64,000 nt of DNA from CAYVMD01 sp964452465 (lineage in GTDB: Bacteria; Armatimonadota; JACIXR01): positions 1 to 64,000 of the forward strand of contig CAYVMD010000003.1 of NCBI GenBank assembly GCA_964452465.1, in the 5' to 3' direction. A model generated the notes under the pieces. The model saw nothing but the letters and a program-made list of their open reading frames with translations, made no database searches and was not told the origin of the DNA. The translations under genes and the position numbers were made by a program. This document shows, piece by piece, positions 9,432 to 18,492 of this stretch. Numbering within the stretch: the first letter of the stretch is position 1; each line of letters starts with the position of its first letter.

Positions 9432-9793
9432 AGACACTGAAGAAAGTACAGGCGCGGCTAGGAAGGCATAAAAGGGTAAGGAAGAAGGTGTTCGGGACGC
9501 AGGAGCGTCCTCGCTTATGCGTTTTTCGTTCTCTCCGGCATATTTATGCCCAAATAATCAATGACGAGATAGGACATACCCTCTGCTCTGCTTCTACATT
9601 GGATGAGGAAATCAGGAAGATGTCCGATAATAAGGGAAAAACCGAATTAGCCAAGGAGGTTGGACGACTGATCGCGAAGAGGGCTCTTGCCCTGGGCATT
9701 ACGAAGGTGGTTTTCGATAGAGGGGGATACAAATACCACGGTAGAGTGAAGGCGTTAGCAGATGGCGCAAGGGAAGGAGGACTCCAATTATGA
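9428..9793 (+). CDS. rplR: 50S ribosomal protein L18
   Basis: A 121-residue L18, the principal 5S rRNA-binding protein. It shows the basic N-terminus ([21 protein letters not shown]), [16 protein letters not shown], and the C-terminal [26 protein letters not shown] signature. Both ends overlap neighbours by 4 nt (ATGA), so translation of rplF, rplR and rpsE is probably coupled. Confidence 0.97.
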   Translation: MKTLKKVQARLGRHKRVRKKVFGTQERPRLCVFRSLRHIYAQIINDEIGHTLCSASTLDEEIRKMSDNKGKTELAKEVGRLIAKRALALGITKVVFDRGGYKYHGRVKALADGAREGGLQL

Positions 9794-10521
9794 GGATAGA
9801 AACCAAGAGAAAAGCAGTGCTTCCCGAGGATGTGACCTTGGAGGAAAGGGTAGTAGTATTGAAAAGGGTATCCCGCACCCAGAAGGGGGGAAGGAGACAG
9901 AGATTATTCGTGCTTGCTGTGGTGGGTGATGGGCAAGGGCATGTGGGAGCAGGTATAGGTAAGGCTCATGAGTTGCCAGATGCCATCCGCAAAGCGGTGA
10001 ACAAGGCGAAGAAAAACATGATAGAGGTGCCTCTTTTGGGTACAACTATTCCTCATCCCATCATAGGACAACTCGGGGCGGCCAAAGTGCTATTGAAACC
10101 AGCTGCTCCAGGCACGGGTGTTGTCGCGGGTAGAGCGGTGAGAGCGGTGGTAGAAGTAGCGGGGATAAAGGACATATTGACGAAATGTCTTGGTTCGACT
10201 AATGCTGTTAATGTGGTGTGGGCAACTCTAAAAGCCCTTAGCGAATTAAAGTCTCCAGAAGAGGTAGCAGCCATAAGAGGGAAACCGGTGCACCATCTCT
10301 TACCATGGTTGCCGAAAGTAGAGGTGAGAAAGGATGAAGAAACTCTTGGTGAAGTTGAAGAAGAGTCCCATTGGTTATACCCGGGAAGTGAGAAGGACGC
10401 TTCAGGCCTTAGGCTTGAAGAAAGTGAACCAGGTGACGGTGAAGCCCAACAACTCAGCAGTGAGTGGGATGATCAGGAAGGTGAAACATCTCCTGGAAGT
10501 GAGACCACTGGAGGAGAATGA
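9790..10521 (+). CDS. rpsE: 30S ribosomal protein S5 with an unusual acidic C-terminal extension overlapping rpmD
   Basis: The first ~175 residues are a normal S5: double-stranded RNA-binding-like domain ([38 protein letters not shown]) and the C-terminal domain ([39 protein letters not shown]). S5 acts in decoding fidelity. S5 usually ends about 165-180 residues in, but this frame stays open to 243 residues, adding about 65 mostly acidic, Ser/Gly-rich residues read over rpmD in another frame (188-nt overlap). A TGA at 10335-10337, overlapping the rpmD ATG as ATGA, would end S5 normally if the frame were shifted by -1 shortly before. So the tail may be real, frameshifted, or a one-base sequence error. 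The core is certain; the 3' end is not. Confidence 0.9.
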   Translation: MRIETKRKAVLPEDVTLEERVVVLKRVSRTQKGGRRQRLFVLAVVGDGQGHVGAGIGKAHELPDAIRKAVNKAKKNMIEVPLLGTTIPHPIIGQLGAAKVLLKPAAPGTGVVAGRAVRAVVEVAGIKDILTKCLGSTNAVNVVWATLKALSELKSPEEVAAIRGKPVHHLLPWLPKVEVRKDEETLGEVEEESHWLYPGSEKDASGLRLEESEPGDGEAQQLSSEWDDQEGETSPGSETTGGE

Positions 10522-10543
10522 AGATGCAGATACACGAACTTAA
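10334..10543 (+). CDS. rpmD: 50S ribosomal protein L30
   Basis: A 69-residue L30, with the conserved [28 protein letters not shown] helix-turn region and the [12 protein letters not shown] end, followed by a short acidic tail. L30 binds 5S/23S rRNA in the large subunit. The ATG has GAGGTGAGAAAGG upstream. The gene lies almost wholly inside the rpsE reading frame and its last 20 or so bases overlap rplO; the protein match to the family shows this is the genuine conserved coding frame here. Confidence 0.94.
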   Translation: MKKLLVKLKKSPIGYTREVRRTLQALGLKKVNQVTVKPNNSAVSGMIRKVKHLLEVRPLEENEDADTRT

Positions 10544-10958
10544 GCCACCCCCAAAAAAGAAGAAAAAAAGGGTAGGACGAGGAATAGGCTCGGGACATGG
10601 CAAAACCGCAGGGCGAGGGACAAAGGGTCAACGCTCGCGGGAGGCCATAAGCCTCCATATGGAGGGAGGGCAAACTCCCCTACATCTTCGCCTTCCCAAG
10701 CAGAAGGGATTTAAGAACCCCTTCAAAAAGGAATGGCAAATAATAAATGTAGAGTGCCTTAACATATTCCAAGAAGGGGAGGAAGTTACGCCCGAGGTCC
10801 TTCTAAAGATGGGTCTTATAAAGGAACTCCATGTTCCCATTAAGATATTGGGCAATGGGGAGATAGAAAAACCCTTGGTTGTAAAGGCGCATGCCTTTAG
10901 TGCCTCCGCTAAAGAGAAGATAGAGAAAGTAGGGGGAAAGGTGGTGAGGATATCCTAA
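10524..10958 (+). CDS. rplO: 50S ribosomal protein L15
   Basis: A 144-residue L15 beginning [20 protein letters not shown], the usual start. The basic glycine-rich RNA-binding segment [17 protein letters not shown] and the C-terminal [20 protein letters not shown] are present. ATG 10524 was preferred to ATG 10518 because the GGAGGAG at 10510-10516 is correctly spaced from it; the earlier ATG overlaps the rpsE stop as ATGA and would add only two residues. L15 is a late 50S assembly protein; secY follows after one base. Confidence 0.95.
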   Translation: MQIHELKPPPKKKKKRVGRGIGSGHGKTAGRGTKGQRSREAISLHMEGGQTPLHLRLPKQKGFKNPFKKEWQIINVECLNIFQEGEEVTPEVLLKMGLIKELHVPIKILGNGEIEKPLVVKAHAFSASAKEKIEKVGGKVVRIS

Positions 10959-10959
10959 A

Positions 10960-12264
10960 ATGTTTGAGACCCTATTCGCTGCGTTTCGCTATCCGGATTT
11001 AAGGAAGAGGATCCTCTTCGTCTTCGCTATGTTCGCGGTATATGTAGCGGGGCTTCACATCCCTATACCAGGTGTTAATAGGGCAGCATTGGAAGCCCTG
11101 TTCCAACGGGGCGGAGGGCTTTTTTCCCTGATAGATATCCTCTCGGGGGGAGCGATGCGAAGGTTCACCATCTTCGCGATGGGCATTTATCCCTACATAA
11201 ATGCTTCCATCATTATGCAACTTTTAACCATGGCGGTGCCCAGTTTGGAGGAATTGGCGAAGGAAGGTGGTGAGGAGGGACGAAAGAAAATTGGACAGTA
11301 TACCCGCTATCTAACCGTGCTTTTGGCTATGATGCAGGCATCGGGTACCTGCGTTATGTTGATGAGGACAAGGACCGAGGAGGGGATGTCCATCCTTCAA
11401 ATCACTCCTTTTGAATTTATCCGCACCGTGATAGTTCTCACTGCTGCTACTTGCTTCCTCCTTTGGCTGGGTGAATTAATAACAGAAAAGGGAATAGGGA
11501 ATGGGGTTTCCCTGATTATCCTCTGCAATATCATGGTGAGGATGCCTTTCGACATTAGCCAAACCTGGGAACTTTTCAAAGGCGGGGCAATTGGCTGGTT
11601 CAATCTCCTTTTACTATTGGTTCTCTTTGTGGGCGTGGTCGCTGCGGTTGTGGCGGTTCAAAACGCCCAGCGAAAGATCCCGGTTCAATACGCAAGGAAA
11701 ATCGTTGGCATAAGGGCATATGCTGGGTCTCAAACCTTCCTCCCCTTGCGCTTAAATAACGCGGGAGTCATCCCAATAATCTTTGCTATCGCTATCCTAT
11801 CTTTCCCTACAGTTATCCTCAACTTTACTCCTGCCGCATCGAATCCTGGCTCCTGGGTCTATAAATTACTCATGCAATTCTCCCCAGGGCAAAGCATTAT
11901 CGCTTCCTTCCTCTATGGCGCAATGGTTATGGCTTTCACTTATTTCTACACCGCTGTGATCTTCAATCCGACAGATATAGCGGATAATCTTAAGAAGGCG
12001 GGGGGATTCATACCTGGTGTGCGTCCTGGGCAACCCACCAAAGAATACATAGATAAGGTCCTCACTCGTGTCACCTTCGTTGGTGCGCTTTTCCTCGCTG
12101 CTATCGCTCTTCTCCAATATTACTATCCTCACATCACCGGTATCAGCACTTTCACCATTGTGGGTGGGACATCTATCTTAATTTTAGTGGGTGTGGCGGT
12201 GGAGACCATTCAGCAATTAGAGGCGCAACTTGCCATGCGTAGGTACGAAGGTTTCATAAGATGA
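10960..12264 (+). CDS. secY: Preprotein translocase channel subunit SecY
   Basis: A 434-residue membrane protein with about ten hydrophobic helices, the length expected for SecY. Diagnostic stretches are the plug region GLFSLIDILSGGAMRRFTIFAMGIYPYINASIIMQLL split across helix 2, and the cytoplasmic loop KKAGGFIPGVRPGQPT before helix 9. It forms the SecYEG pore for secretion and membrane insertion. Its place after rplO is the conserved spc-operon position. The many secreted enzymes in the right half of the window would use this channel. Confidence 0.97.
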   Translation: MFETLFAAFRYPDLRKRILFVFAMFAVYVAGLHIPIPGVNRAALEALFQRGGGLFSLIDILSGGAMRRFTIFAMGIYPYINASIIMQLLTMAVPSLEELAKEGGEEGRKKIGQYTRYLTVLLAMMQASGTCVMLMRTRTEEGMSILQITPFEFIRTVIVLTAATCFLLWLGELITEKGIGNGVSLIILCNIMVRMPFDISQTWELFKGGAIGWFNLLLLLVLFVGVVAAVVAVQNAQRKIPVQYARKIVGIRAYAGSQTFLPLRLNNAGVIPIIFAIAILSFPTVILNFTPAASNPGSWVYKLLMQFSPGQSIIASFLYGAMVMAFTYFYTAVIFNPTDIADNLKKAGGFIPGVRPGQPTKEYIDKVLTRVTFVGALFLAAIALLQYYYPHITGISTFTIVGGTSILILVGVAVETIQQLEAQLAMRRYEGFIR

Positions 12265-12293
12265 AACCACAAAGGGAAAGGAGAAGGAGGTAG

Positions 12294-12947
12294 ATGTTCG
12301 TATTTTTAGGTCCTCCAGGTGCTGGCAAGGGAACTTTGGCGAAAAGATTGTCGGAATTGCTTTATATCCCCCATATCTCTACGGGAGATATTTTTAGGGA
12401 GGAGATGGGAAAGGGAACTGATTTAGGGAAGTTGGCTAAGCAGTATATAGACAAAGGGGATCTGGTGCCAGATAGCATAGTGAACGAGATAGTCAAAAGG
12501 CGACTTTCCCAGGAGGACTGCAGCAAGGGCTTTATATTGGATGGGTTCCCTCGGACTCTACAGCAGGCTGAAGCATTGGGGGAGATATCCAACGAATTAC
12601 ATCGTCCTCTAAAAGCGGTGATAAATCTCCAAGTGAGCGAGGAGGAAATCATAAGGAGATTATCGGGGAGGAGGATATGCCGAAATTGCGGTGCGATTTT
12701 CCACATACTTAATATGCCCCCCCGAAAGGAGGGAATCTGCGATTTTTGCGGGGGCGAACTTTACCAGAGGGAGGATGATACCCCCGAGGCGATAAGACAT
12801 CGTTTGCAGGTGTATCATCAGCAAACCGAACCATTGATACACTTCTATAAGGAGAAGGGCCTTTTGGTCAATATTAATGCAGAAAGACCTATCGATGAGA
12901 CCATCCAGCACCTGTTGAAGATAGCGGAGGGGAATGATCTACATTAA
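12294..12947 (+). CDS. adk: Adenylate kinase, zinc-LID type
   Basis: A 217-residue adenylate kinase (ATP + AMP to 2 ADP). The P-loop GPPGAGKGT is at residues 6-14; the AMP-binding STGDIFR, the DGFPRTLQQAEAL segment and the long LID are present. The LID carries two CxxC pairs (CRNCG near 127, CDFCG near 149), a zinc site found in Gram-positive and thermophile enzymes. AGGAGGTAG precedes the ATG. It overlaps map by 14 nt; secY-adk-map-infA is a conserved order. Confidence 0.97.
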   Translation: MFVFLGPPGAGKGTLAKRLSELLYIPHISTGDIFREEMGKGTDLGKLAKQYIDKGDLVPDSIVNEIVKRRLSQEDCSKGFILDGFPRTLQQAEALGEISNELHRPLKAVINLQVSEEEIIRRLSGRRICRNCGAIFHILNMPPRKEGICDFCGGELYQREDDTPEAIRHRLQVYHQQTEPLIHFYKEKGLLVNINAERPIDETIQHLLKIAEGNDLH

Positions 12948-13698
12948 AACGGACGGAGAGATTCGAAGAATGCGCAAGGCGGGGGCGATTGTAGCGGAAG
13001 TCCTCTGCGTCATAGAGGAGCATGCCCGCCCAGGTGTCTCTACTGCCTACCTCAACGATATAGCTGAGAAAATCATCCTCTCCTACAATGCTCATCCTTC
13101 GTTTAAAGGATTCAACGGATTCCCCTGCGCGATCTGCACCTCCATTAACGATGAAGTGGTCCATGGTATCCCCTCAAGCAAGCGTTTTTTAAAGGAAGGG
13201 GATCTCTTGAAGGTGGATGTGGGAGCAGAGTGGGAAGGCTATCATGCCGATGCGGCGAGGACCTTTTTTGTAGGTAGTGGCGCGCCCCCAGATGAGGTGT
13301 CCAAATTGATAGAGACCACTTATCAAGCTCTTCAGGAGGGATTGAAGCAAGTGAAAGAAGGCAAAAGGATAGGGGATATCGGCTATGCTATATATAAGTT
13401 TGTAAAATCCCAGGGGTTTTCGGTTGTCACAGATTTGGGCGGGCATGGTATTGGGAAATCCCTATGGGAGGACCCTTTGGTGCCAAATTACGGGATTAAA
13501 GGGAAGGGGCCTCGTTTGAGAGAGGGGATGACCATAGCTATAGAGCCAATGGTCAATATGGGGAGGAGTAAAATATATGTGGCGGAGGATGGATGGACGG
13601 TGAAAACTGTGGATGGGAAGTTTTCTGCCCACTTTGAGAACACGATAGCTGTCACAAAAGAAGGGTATATAATCCTTACGGAAAAGGAGGAACGGTGA
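12934..13698 (+). CDS. map: Methionine aminopeptidase, type I
   Basis: A 254-residue type I MetAP, which removes initiator methionine from new proteins. The metal ligands are visible: two Asp in [18 protein letters not shown], His in [13 protein letters not shown], Glu in AIEPMV and Glu in HFENTIAVT. The short N-terminus, without a zinc-finger or SH3 extension, places it in subtype Ia. It overlaps adk by 14 nt and infA by 4 nt. Confidence 0.96.
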   Translation: MIYIKTDGEIRRMRKAGAIVAEVLCVIEEHARPGVSTAYLNDIAEKIILSYNAHPSFKGFNGFPCAICTSINDEVVHGIPSSKRFLKEGDLLKVDVGAEWEGYHADAARTFFVGSGAPPDEVSKLIETTYQALQEGLKQVKEGKRIGDIGYAIYKFVKSQGFSVVTDLGGHGIGKSLWEDPLVPNYGIKGKGPRLREGMTIAIEPMVNMGRSKIYVAEDGWTVKTVDGKFSAHFENTIAVTKEGYIILTEKEER

Positions 13699-13910
13699 AA
13701 AAGGAAGTTATAGAAATGGAAGGTATTGTAATAGAGGCGTTGCCAAATGCAGCTTTTCGAGTTAAACTTGATAATAATAGGATAATAACGGCGCACGCTT
13801 CTGGTAAGATGCGCCTCCATTATATAAAGATCCTGCCCGGGGATAGAGTCAAAGTGGAACTTTCTCCCTACGATCCCACCAAGGGTAGGATAATGTATAG
13901 ATATAAGTGA
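13695..13910 (+). CDS. infA: Translation initiation factor IF-1
   Basis: A 71-residue OB-fold IF-1 with GTG start overlapping the map stop. It shows the family core [57 protein letters not shown]-1 occupies the A site during initiation. It lies between map and rpmJ, the usual place in Gram-positive-like spc/alpha junctions. Confidence 0.96.
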   Translation: MKKEVIEMEGIVIEALPNAAFRVKLDNNRIITAHASGKMRLHYIKILPGDRVKVELSPYDPTKGRIMYRYK

Positions 13911-13923
13911 GGTGAAAATCAAA

Positions 13924-14040
13924 GTGAAAGTTCGTCCTTCGGTAAAAAAGATATGTAACAAGTGCAAGATAATAAGGCGAAGAGGAGTCGTAAGGGTTAT
14001 CTGCTCTAACCCCAAACATAAGCAAAGGCAGGGAAGGTGA
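13924..14040 (+). CDS. rpmJ: 50S ribosomal protein L36, zinc-binding
   Basis: A 38-residue L36 with GTG start: [16 protein letters not shown], then [16 protein letters not shown]. The CxxC...C....H zinc motif is complete. The gene is short but in its conserved position between infA and rpsM, with AGGTGAAAATCAAA upstream of the GTG. Its TGA overlaps a GTG (14037) that could be an extended rpsM start. Confidence 0.95.
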   Translation: MKVRPSVKKICNKCKIIRRRGVVRVICSNPKHKQRQGR

Positions 14041-14045
14041 AAACG

Positions 14046-14411
14046 ATGGCAAGAATAGCAGGTATAGACCTACCAAGGGAGAAAAATATAGAAATTGCCC
14101 TTACCTATATCTACGGTATAGGGCGTTCTCTAAGTAAGAAGATCCTACAGGAGGCCGGTATTCCCCCTAACATCAAAGTAAGGGATCTAACGGATGAAGA
14201 AGTCTCTCGCCTCAATGACATAATCACTAATAATTACAAGGTAGAAGGAGACCTGCGAAGGGAGATTGCGGGGAATATTAGGCGCCTAATAGAGATAAAT
14301 TGTTATAGAGGCATGAGGCATAAATTAGGCTTGCCGGTGCGAGGACAAAGGACACGCACCAATGCTCGCACGAGAAAAGGTCCGCGAGCGAGAATTGGTG
14401 GAAAAAGATAG
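14046..14411 (+). CDS. rpsM: 30S ribosomal protein S13
   Basis: A 121-residue S13 starting [26 protein letters not shown]. The helix-two-turn-helix and the C-terminal [25 protein letters not shown] segment, which contacts P-site tRNA and bridges to L5, are intact. The ATG at 14046 has AAGGTGA at good spacing; a GTG three codons earlier overlaps the rpmJ stop and is a possible alternative. Confidence 0.96.
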   Translation: MARIAGIDLPREKNIEIALTYIYGIGRSLSKKILQEAGIPPNIKVRDLTDEEVSRLNDIITNNYKVEGDLRREIAGNIRRLIEINCYRGMRHKLGLPVRGQRTRTNARTRKGPRARIGGKR

Positions 14412-14432
14412 AACAGTGTAAGGAGGTAAAAG

Positions 14433-14819
14433 ATGGCCAAAAAGAAGAAAGGAAAACAAAAGGAAAAAAAAGCCCCTGCTTATGGTGTAGCGCACATCAA
14501 ATCTACTTTCAATAACACAATCGTCACTATAACCGACAAAGAAGGCAATGTCCTTTGTTGGAGTAGTGGAGGAACGGTGGGCTTGAAGGGTACCAGGAAG
14601 GGCACGCCTTATGCGGCCCAACTGGCTGCTGATGCAGCAGCTAAAAAAGCATTGGAGATGGGGATGAGGAGGGTTGATGTATTGGTTAAAGGAATAGGAC
14701 AAGGAAGGGAAACAGCGATAAGGGCCCTACAAGCTGCGGGTTTGGAAATAAATATGATCAAAGATGTAACGCCCGTCCCTCATAACGGATGCCGCCCGCC
14801 CAAAAGAAGAAGGATGTGA
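14433..14819 (+). CDS. rpsK: 30S ribosomal protein S11
   Basis: A 128-residue S11, part of the 30S platform near the mRNA exit. Signatures include [59 protein letters not shown] and the C-terminal [18 protein letters not shown]. The N-terminus is a lysine-rich stretch. AAGGAGG precedes the ATG. Confidence 0.97.
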   Translation: MAKKKKGKQKEKKAPAYGVAHIKSTFNNTIVTITDKEGNVLCWSSGGTVGLKGTRKGTPYAAQLAADAAAKKALEMGMRRVDVLVKGIGQGRETAIRALQAAGLEINMIKDVTPVPHNGCRPPKRRRM

Positions 14820-14829
14820 GGTGATTTAA

Positions 14830-15459
14830 ATGGGAATTTACCTTGGACCCCGCTGCAGATTGTGTAGGAGAGAAGGGGTGAAGCTCCTTCTAAAGGGGGA
14901 TAAATGCTATTCCAATAAGTGCCCTATGGAAAAAAGGAATTATCCTCCCGGCATACACGGGCGAGATAGGGCAACCAAACCTAAAGATTATGGGGTTAGG
15001 TTCAGAGAGAAACAGAAAGCAAAACGCATATATTGGGTGAATGAAACCCAGTTTAGGAATTATGTGGAGGAAGCTAGCAGTATTAGGGGAGGTAGGACAG
15101 GAGAAAACCTGCTAATCTTGTTGGAAAGGCGTCTGGATAATGTCGTGTACAGACTGGGGTTCGCTTCCTCCCGCAGACAAGCGCGTCAGATCGTTTCTCA
15201 TGGACACATATTGGTAAACGAGCATGTTGTTGATATCCCTAGTTATCAGGTTGAGGTGGGAGATATAATAAAGGTGAAGCCCGATTCCCCCATACAGACT
15301 TTGGTTAAAGAGGAAGTAGAAAAAAGGGGTGGTAGGTGCCCCAGTTGGCTCAAAGTAGACGAGGAGAAGCTACAAGGCGAAGTTATCGGTTATCCCTCTC
15401 CCCAGGAATTGGAAGTGCCTCTTAACGAGCAATTAATTGTGGAATTTTACTCCCGCTAA
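14830..15459 (+). CDS. rpsD: 30S ribosomal protein S4, zinc-binding form
   Basis: A 209-residue S4, a primary 16S rRNA-binding protein. The N-terminus has a four-cysteine zinc site (CRLCRREG near residue 9, then CYSNKCPMEK near residue 26), the C+ form. The S4 RNA-binding domain is RLDNVVYRLGFASSRRQARQIVSHGHILVN around residues 97-130. In other bacteria S4 represses the alpha operon; no leader could be identified here. Confidence 0.97.
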   Translation: MGIYLGPRCRLCRREGVKLLLKGDKCYSNKCPMEKRNYPPGIHGRDRATKPKDYGVRFREKQKAKRIYWVNETQFRNYVEEASSIRGGRTGENLLILLERRLDNVVYRLGFASSRRQARQIVSHGHILVNEHVVDIPSYQVEVGDIIKVKPDSPIQTLVKEEVEKRGGRCPSWLKVDEEKLQGEVIGYPSPQELEVPLNEQLIVEFYSR

Positions 15460-15465
15460 GCGGAG

Positions 15466-16509
15466 GTGAGCGATTTGCCGATCATCCATCCTCGCATAGT
15501 TGTATTGAAGGAAGATAAGAAGGAAGGAAAATTCCAGATATACCCTTTAGAAAAGGGTGTAGGACATACCATAGGTACCGCTTTAAGGAGGGTGTTATTG
15601 TCCCAAATAGAAGGCCTTGCGATTACGGAGGCGAGAATTGAAGGGGTATACCATCCCTTTACCACAATCCCAGGCGTTATGGAGGATGTTACGAGGATAT
15701 TACTTAACCTCAAAGAGGTTGTCCTGCGTTCTCGCTACCCGCTAAAGGAGCCGGTGATACTAAATCTAAAGGTTCAAGGCGAGGGAGAAGTGATAGCCGA
15801 GGATATAAAGGTTCCCCCTGAGATAGAAATAGCAAATCCAGAGCATCATATCGCTACCATAACCGAACCAGATGGGGTTCTCGCCATCGAGATGAAAGTA
15901 GAGAGTGGAAAAGGTTTCCGGTTGCCTCGCCCCTCTGAAAAAAGGAAGGCGGAATCCCCTATAGGTTTCCTTCCCCTCACCGCCATCTTCACACCAGTTA
16001 GGAAGGTCGGCTACTATGTGGAATCCTGTTTCTTCTCCCGTTGGGAGGAGGGGAAAGCATATCTGGGCGAATTAGCAACCACTACCTTGGTTGATCCATC
16101 CGTTGAGGTTGAGAGATTAGTAATAGAAATACTTACCAACGGTGCATTCACGCCCTCCGATGCACTGCAAAAGGCTGCCTCTATCCTTTGCGAATACTTC
16201 CAGATAACTGCTCTACGAGAGGAGACAGAACAACCCCTGATGGCTCAGCCAGGAGTGGAACAAAATGACCCTACCCAAGAGTTACTCTCTATGAGGTTGG
16301 AGGATTTAGAATTGCCTAGTAGAGCCTACAATTGCCTGGTTCAAGAGGGCATTCGAACAGTGGGGGAATTGATCTCTAAATCGGAAAAGGAACTGCTTAA
16401 GCTCCGCAATATGGGGGTTCAGACGCTTAAACAAGTGAAGGAAAGGTTGGCTAGTTTTTCCTTATCCCTTGCCCCAGATGACGATACAAAAGAAGGAGGA
16501 AAGAAATGA
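15466..16509 (+). CDS. rpoA: DNA-directed RNA polymerase subunit alpha
   Basis: A 347-residue alpha subunit with GTG start and GCGGAGG upstream. The N-terminal assembly domain shows LEKGVGHTIGTALRRVLLSQIEG and VYHPFTTIPGVMEDV; the C-terminal DNA/activator-binding domain is LELPSRAYNCLVQEGIRTVGELI...LLKLRNMGVQTLKQVKERL. An acidic linker of about 25 residues joins them. The 3' end overlaps rplQ by 4 nt. Confidence 0.97.
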   Translation: MSDLPIIHPRIVVLKEDKKEGKFQIYPLEKGVGHTIGTALRRVLLSQIEGLAITEARIEGVYHPFTTIPGVMEDVTRILLNLKEVVLRSRYPLKEPVILNLKVQGEGEVIAEDIKVPPEIEIANPEHHIATITEPDGVLAIEMKVESGKGFRLPRPSEKRKAESPIGFLPLTAIFTPVRKVGYYVESCFFSRWEEGKAYLGELATTTLVDPSVEVERLVIEILTNGAFTPSDALQKAASILCEYFQITALREETEQPLMAQPGVEQNDPTQELLSMRLEDLELPSRAYNCLVQEGIRTVGELISKSEKELLKLRNMGVQTLKQVKERLASFSLSLAPDDDTKEGGKK

Positions 16510-16862
16510 AGCACAGGATAGGCTACAAAAAATTAAGCAAACCAACCGATCAACGTCTTGCTATACTTCATGCCCTGGCAAGGGAGCTCATCATGAGGGG
16601 GCAAATCGAAACTACTCTCACCAGGGCAAAGGAAGCAAGGAGAATAGTGGAGAAACTCATAAGTTTAGCAAAACGCAATAACCTCCATGCCAAGCGGATG
16701 GCGATGCGGATCCTTCGAGATAGAAAAGCTTTGAGGCAACTATTTGAAGAAGTAGCGCCTAAGATGGCTAATAAAAATGGGGGGTATGTTAAAATCATCC
16801 GCCTTGCTCCAAGGCGGGGCGATTCTGCGGAAATGGCGCTAATTTCCCTCGCGGAGGAATAA
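16506..16862 (+). CDS. rplQ: 50S ribosomal protein L17
   Basis: A 118-residue L17 that starts MKHRIGYKKLSKPTDQRLAIL and keeps the RGQIETTLTRAKEARRIVEKLI helix and the C-terminal NGGYVKIIRLAPRRGDSAEMALI. L17 sits near the tunnel exit. Its ATG overlaps the rpoA stop (ATGA). The 30-nt gap that follows holds a short inverted repeat (AACACC at 16861 and GGTGTT at 16885) with no T-run. Confidence 0.96.
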   Translation: MKHRIGYKKLSKPTDQRLAILHALARELIMRGQIETTLTRAKEARRIVEKLISLAKRNNLHAKRMAMRILRDRKALRQLFEEVAPKMANKNGGYVKIIRLAPRRGDSAEMALISLAEE

Positions 16863-16892
16863 CACCTAAAACATCACTAACAACGGTGTTCT

Positions 16893-17624
16893 ATGCGAAA
16901 TATAGCGCTGTGGCTCAGTTATGATGGGACGGATTTTTTCGGCTTCCAAAGACAGAAGGACCTCCCTACAATCCAAGGAGAAGTAGAGAGGAAATTGTCC
17001 ACTTTGCTTGGGGAAAAAATAAGGATAATCCCTGCATCACGCACCGATGCAGGAGTGCACGCCCGTCAACAGATAGTGAATTTCCACACTAACTCCCCCA
17101 TCCCTGTGTGCCGTCTTCCTTATGCTCTCAATAATCTCCTTCCTCCATCCATAAGGGTTATCTCCGCTAAGGAGGTTCCTCCCCAATTTCATGCTCGCTT
17201 CCACGCTAAAAGTAGACGATACAAGTATTTTCTTCTTCAGAAGATTCCCCCTTTTCCCTTCTTCCTTCGCTTTGCCCTTTACTATCCTTTCGAAATAGAT
17301 TTGGAACCCATGCTGGTAGTAAAGGAAAAACTTATAGGTGTTAAGGATTTTTCCGCTTTTACCTCTCAGGAAGGGGAAACTATACGGAACCTCTTAGCGC
17401 TTGACATTACAGCAAAAGATAATATAATTATCTTTACATTAGAAGCGAACGCCTTCCTTAAAGGAATGGTTCGTAATATCGTAGGATTCCTCCTCGCTAT
17501 AGGAAGGGGAAAACTCTCTCCTTTAGCAGTGGAGGAAGCGTTGCAGAAGAAGAGGAATTTTACGGACTTGCTCGTGCCCCCACAGGGGCTCTTCTTGTGG
17601 AAGGTTAAATTCTCGAATCGTTAG
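16893..17624 (+). CDS. truA: tRNA pseudouridine(38-40) synthase TruA
   Basis: A 243-residue TruA, which isomerises uridines 38-40 in the anticodon stem. The catalytic Asp is in ASRTDAGVHA near residue 53; the N-terminal LSYDGTDFFGFQRQ and the C-terminal FLKGMVRNIVGFLLAIGRGKL are also conserved. There is no strong ribosome-binding site; only GGTGTT lies before the ATG, so it may depend on readthrough from rplQ. rplQ-truA-rplM-rpsI is a common order in Firmicutes-like genomes. Confidence 0.95.
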   Translation: MRNIALWLSYDGTDFFGFQRQKDLPTIQGEVERKLSTLLGEKIRIIPASRTDAGVHARQQIVNFHTNSPIPVCRLPYALNNLLPPSIRVISAKEVPPQFHARFHAKSRRYKYFLLQKIPPFPFFLRFALYYPFEIDLEPMLVVKEKLIGVKDFSAFTSQEGETIRNLLALDITAKDNIIIFTLEANAFLKGMVRNIVGFLLAIGRGKLSPLAVEEALQKKRNFTDLLVPPQGLFLWKVKFSNR

Positions 17625-17642
17625 GAAAAGGAGGAGTAGAAA

Positions 17643-18080
17643 ATGCGCACATATATGCCGAAAAAAGAGGATATTAGAAGGGAATGGTATCTAATAGATG
17701 CCAAAGGTAAGATATTGGGAAGGTTAGCTTCCTTTATAGCTCGCATATTGATGGGGAAGGGGAAACCCTCCTATACACCTCACCTTGACCTTGGAGACGG
17801 TGTGATAGTTATTAACGCTGACCAAATTCGGGTAACGGGTAAAAAGATGGAAAAGAAACTATATAGATGGCATACGGGTTATCTCGGTGGTCTGAGGACT
17901 TTTACCTTAAGGGAAATGTTGAGTAGAAACCCCCAAAAGGTTCTCTACCTCGCTGTAAAGGGGATGCTTCCCAAGAATAAGTTGAGGGCAAGCCGTCTTA
18001 AAAGGTTGAGGATCTACACTGGTAGCGAACACCCTCATCAAGCACAACTGCCTAAACCGATAGAATTAGAGGAGGTGTAA
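17643..18080 (+). CDS. rplM: 50S ribosomal protein L13
   Basis: A 145-residue L13, one of the first proteins to bind 23S rRNA. Landmarks: REWYLIDAKGKILGRLAS, LMGKGKPSYTPHLDLGDGVIVINADQIRVTGKK and AVKGMLPKNKLRASRLKRL. AAAGGAGGAG precedes the ATG at 17643 (MRTYMPKKEDI). A second ATG four codons on is equally compatible with the family. rpsI follows after 4 nt. Confidence 0.96.
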   Translation: MRTYMPKKEDIRREWYLIDAKGKILGRLASFIARILMGKGKPSYTPHLDLGDGVIVINADQIRVTGKKMEKKLYRWHTGYLGGLRTFTLREMLSRNPQKVLYLAVKGMLPKNKLRASRLKRLRIYTGSEHPHQAQLPKPIELEEV

Positions 18081-18084
18081 TATA

Positions 18085-18492
18085 ATGGAAGTGAAACTCC
18101 TCCCAGATTATTACGCTACGGGGCATAGGAAAACAGCAACTGCCAAGGTATGGCTTCTTCCTCAGGGTGGCGGTAGGATCATAATAAACGAAAAAAGCTT
18201 GGAAGAATTTGTGGGAGGTAGGAAGATCTTAGAGGAAATGATTAAACAGCCTCTCCAACTCACGAATACCTTGGAAACATACGATGTTTTCGCTCGGGTT
18301 GAAGGGGGAGGTGTCTCCGCGCAAGCTGCTGCAGTTAGGCATGGCATCGCCAAGGCGCTCCTTAAGGTTTCGCCTTCCTTCAGAACGATGCTCAAGGAAG
18401 CAGGGCTCCTCACAAGGGATCCCAGGGAAAAAGAACGTAAGAAATATGGGCGACACCGAGCAAGGCGTGGTTTCCAATACTCCAAGCGCTAA
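18085..18492 (+). CDS. rpsI: 30S ribosomal protein S9
   Basis: A 135-residue S9 whose C-terminal tail reaches P-site tRNA. It has YYATGHRKTATAKVWL near the start, GGGVSAQAAAVRHGIAKALLK, and the usual end RHRARRGFQYSKR. AGGAGGTG lies upstream of the ATG. The last ~47 nt are overlapped in another frame by the next gene, which appears to have been joined to the ribosomal block. Confidence 0.97.
   Translation: MEVKLLPDYYATGHRKTATAKVWLLPQGGGRIIINEKSLEEFVGGRKILEEMIKQPLQLTNTLETYDVFARVEGGGVSAQAAAVRHGIAKALLKVSPSFRTMLKEAGLLTRDPREKERKKYGRHRARRGFQYSKR

Noticed and set aside
16861..16890. Inverted repeat AACACC/GGTGTT between rplQ and truA as a terminator
   Set aside because: Only 6 bp of stem with an 18-nt loop and no T-run; truA is probably transcribed through.
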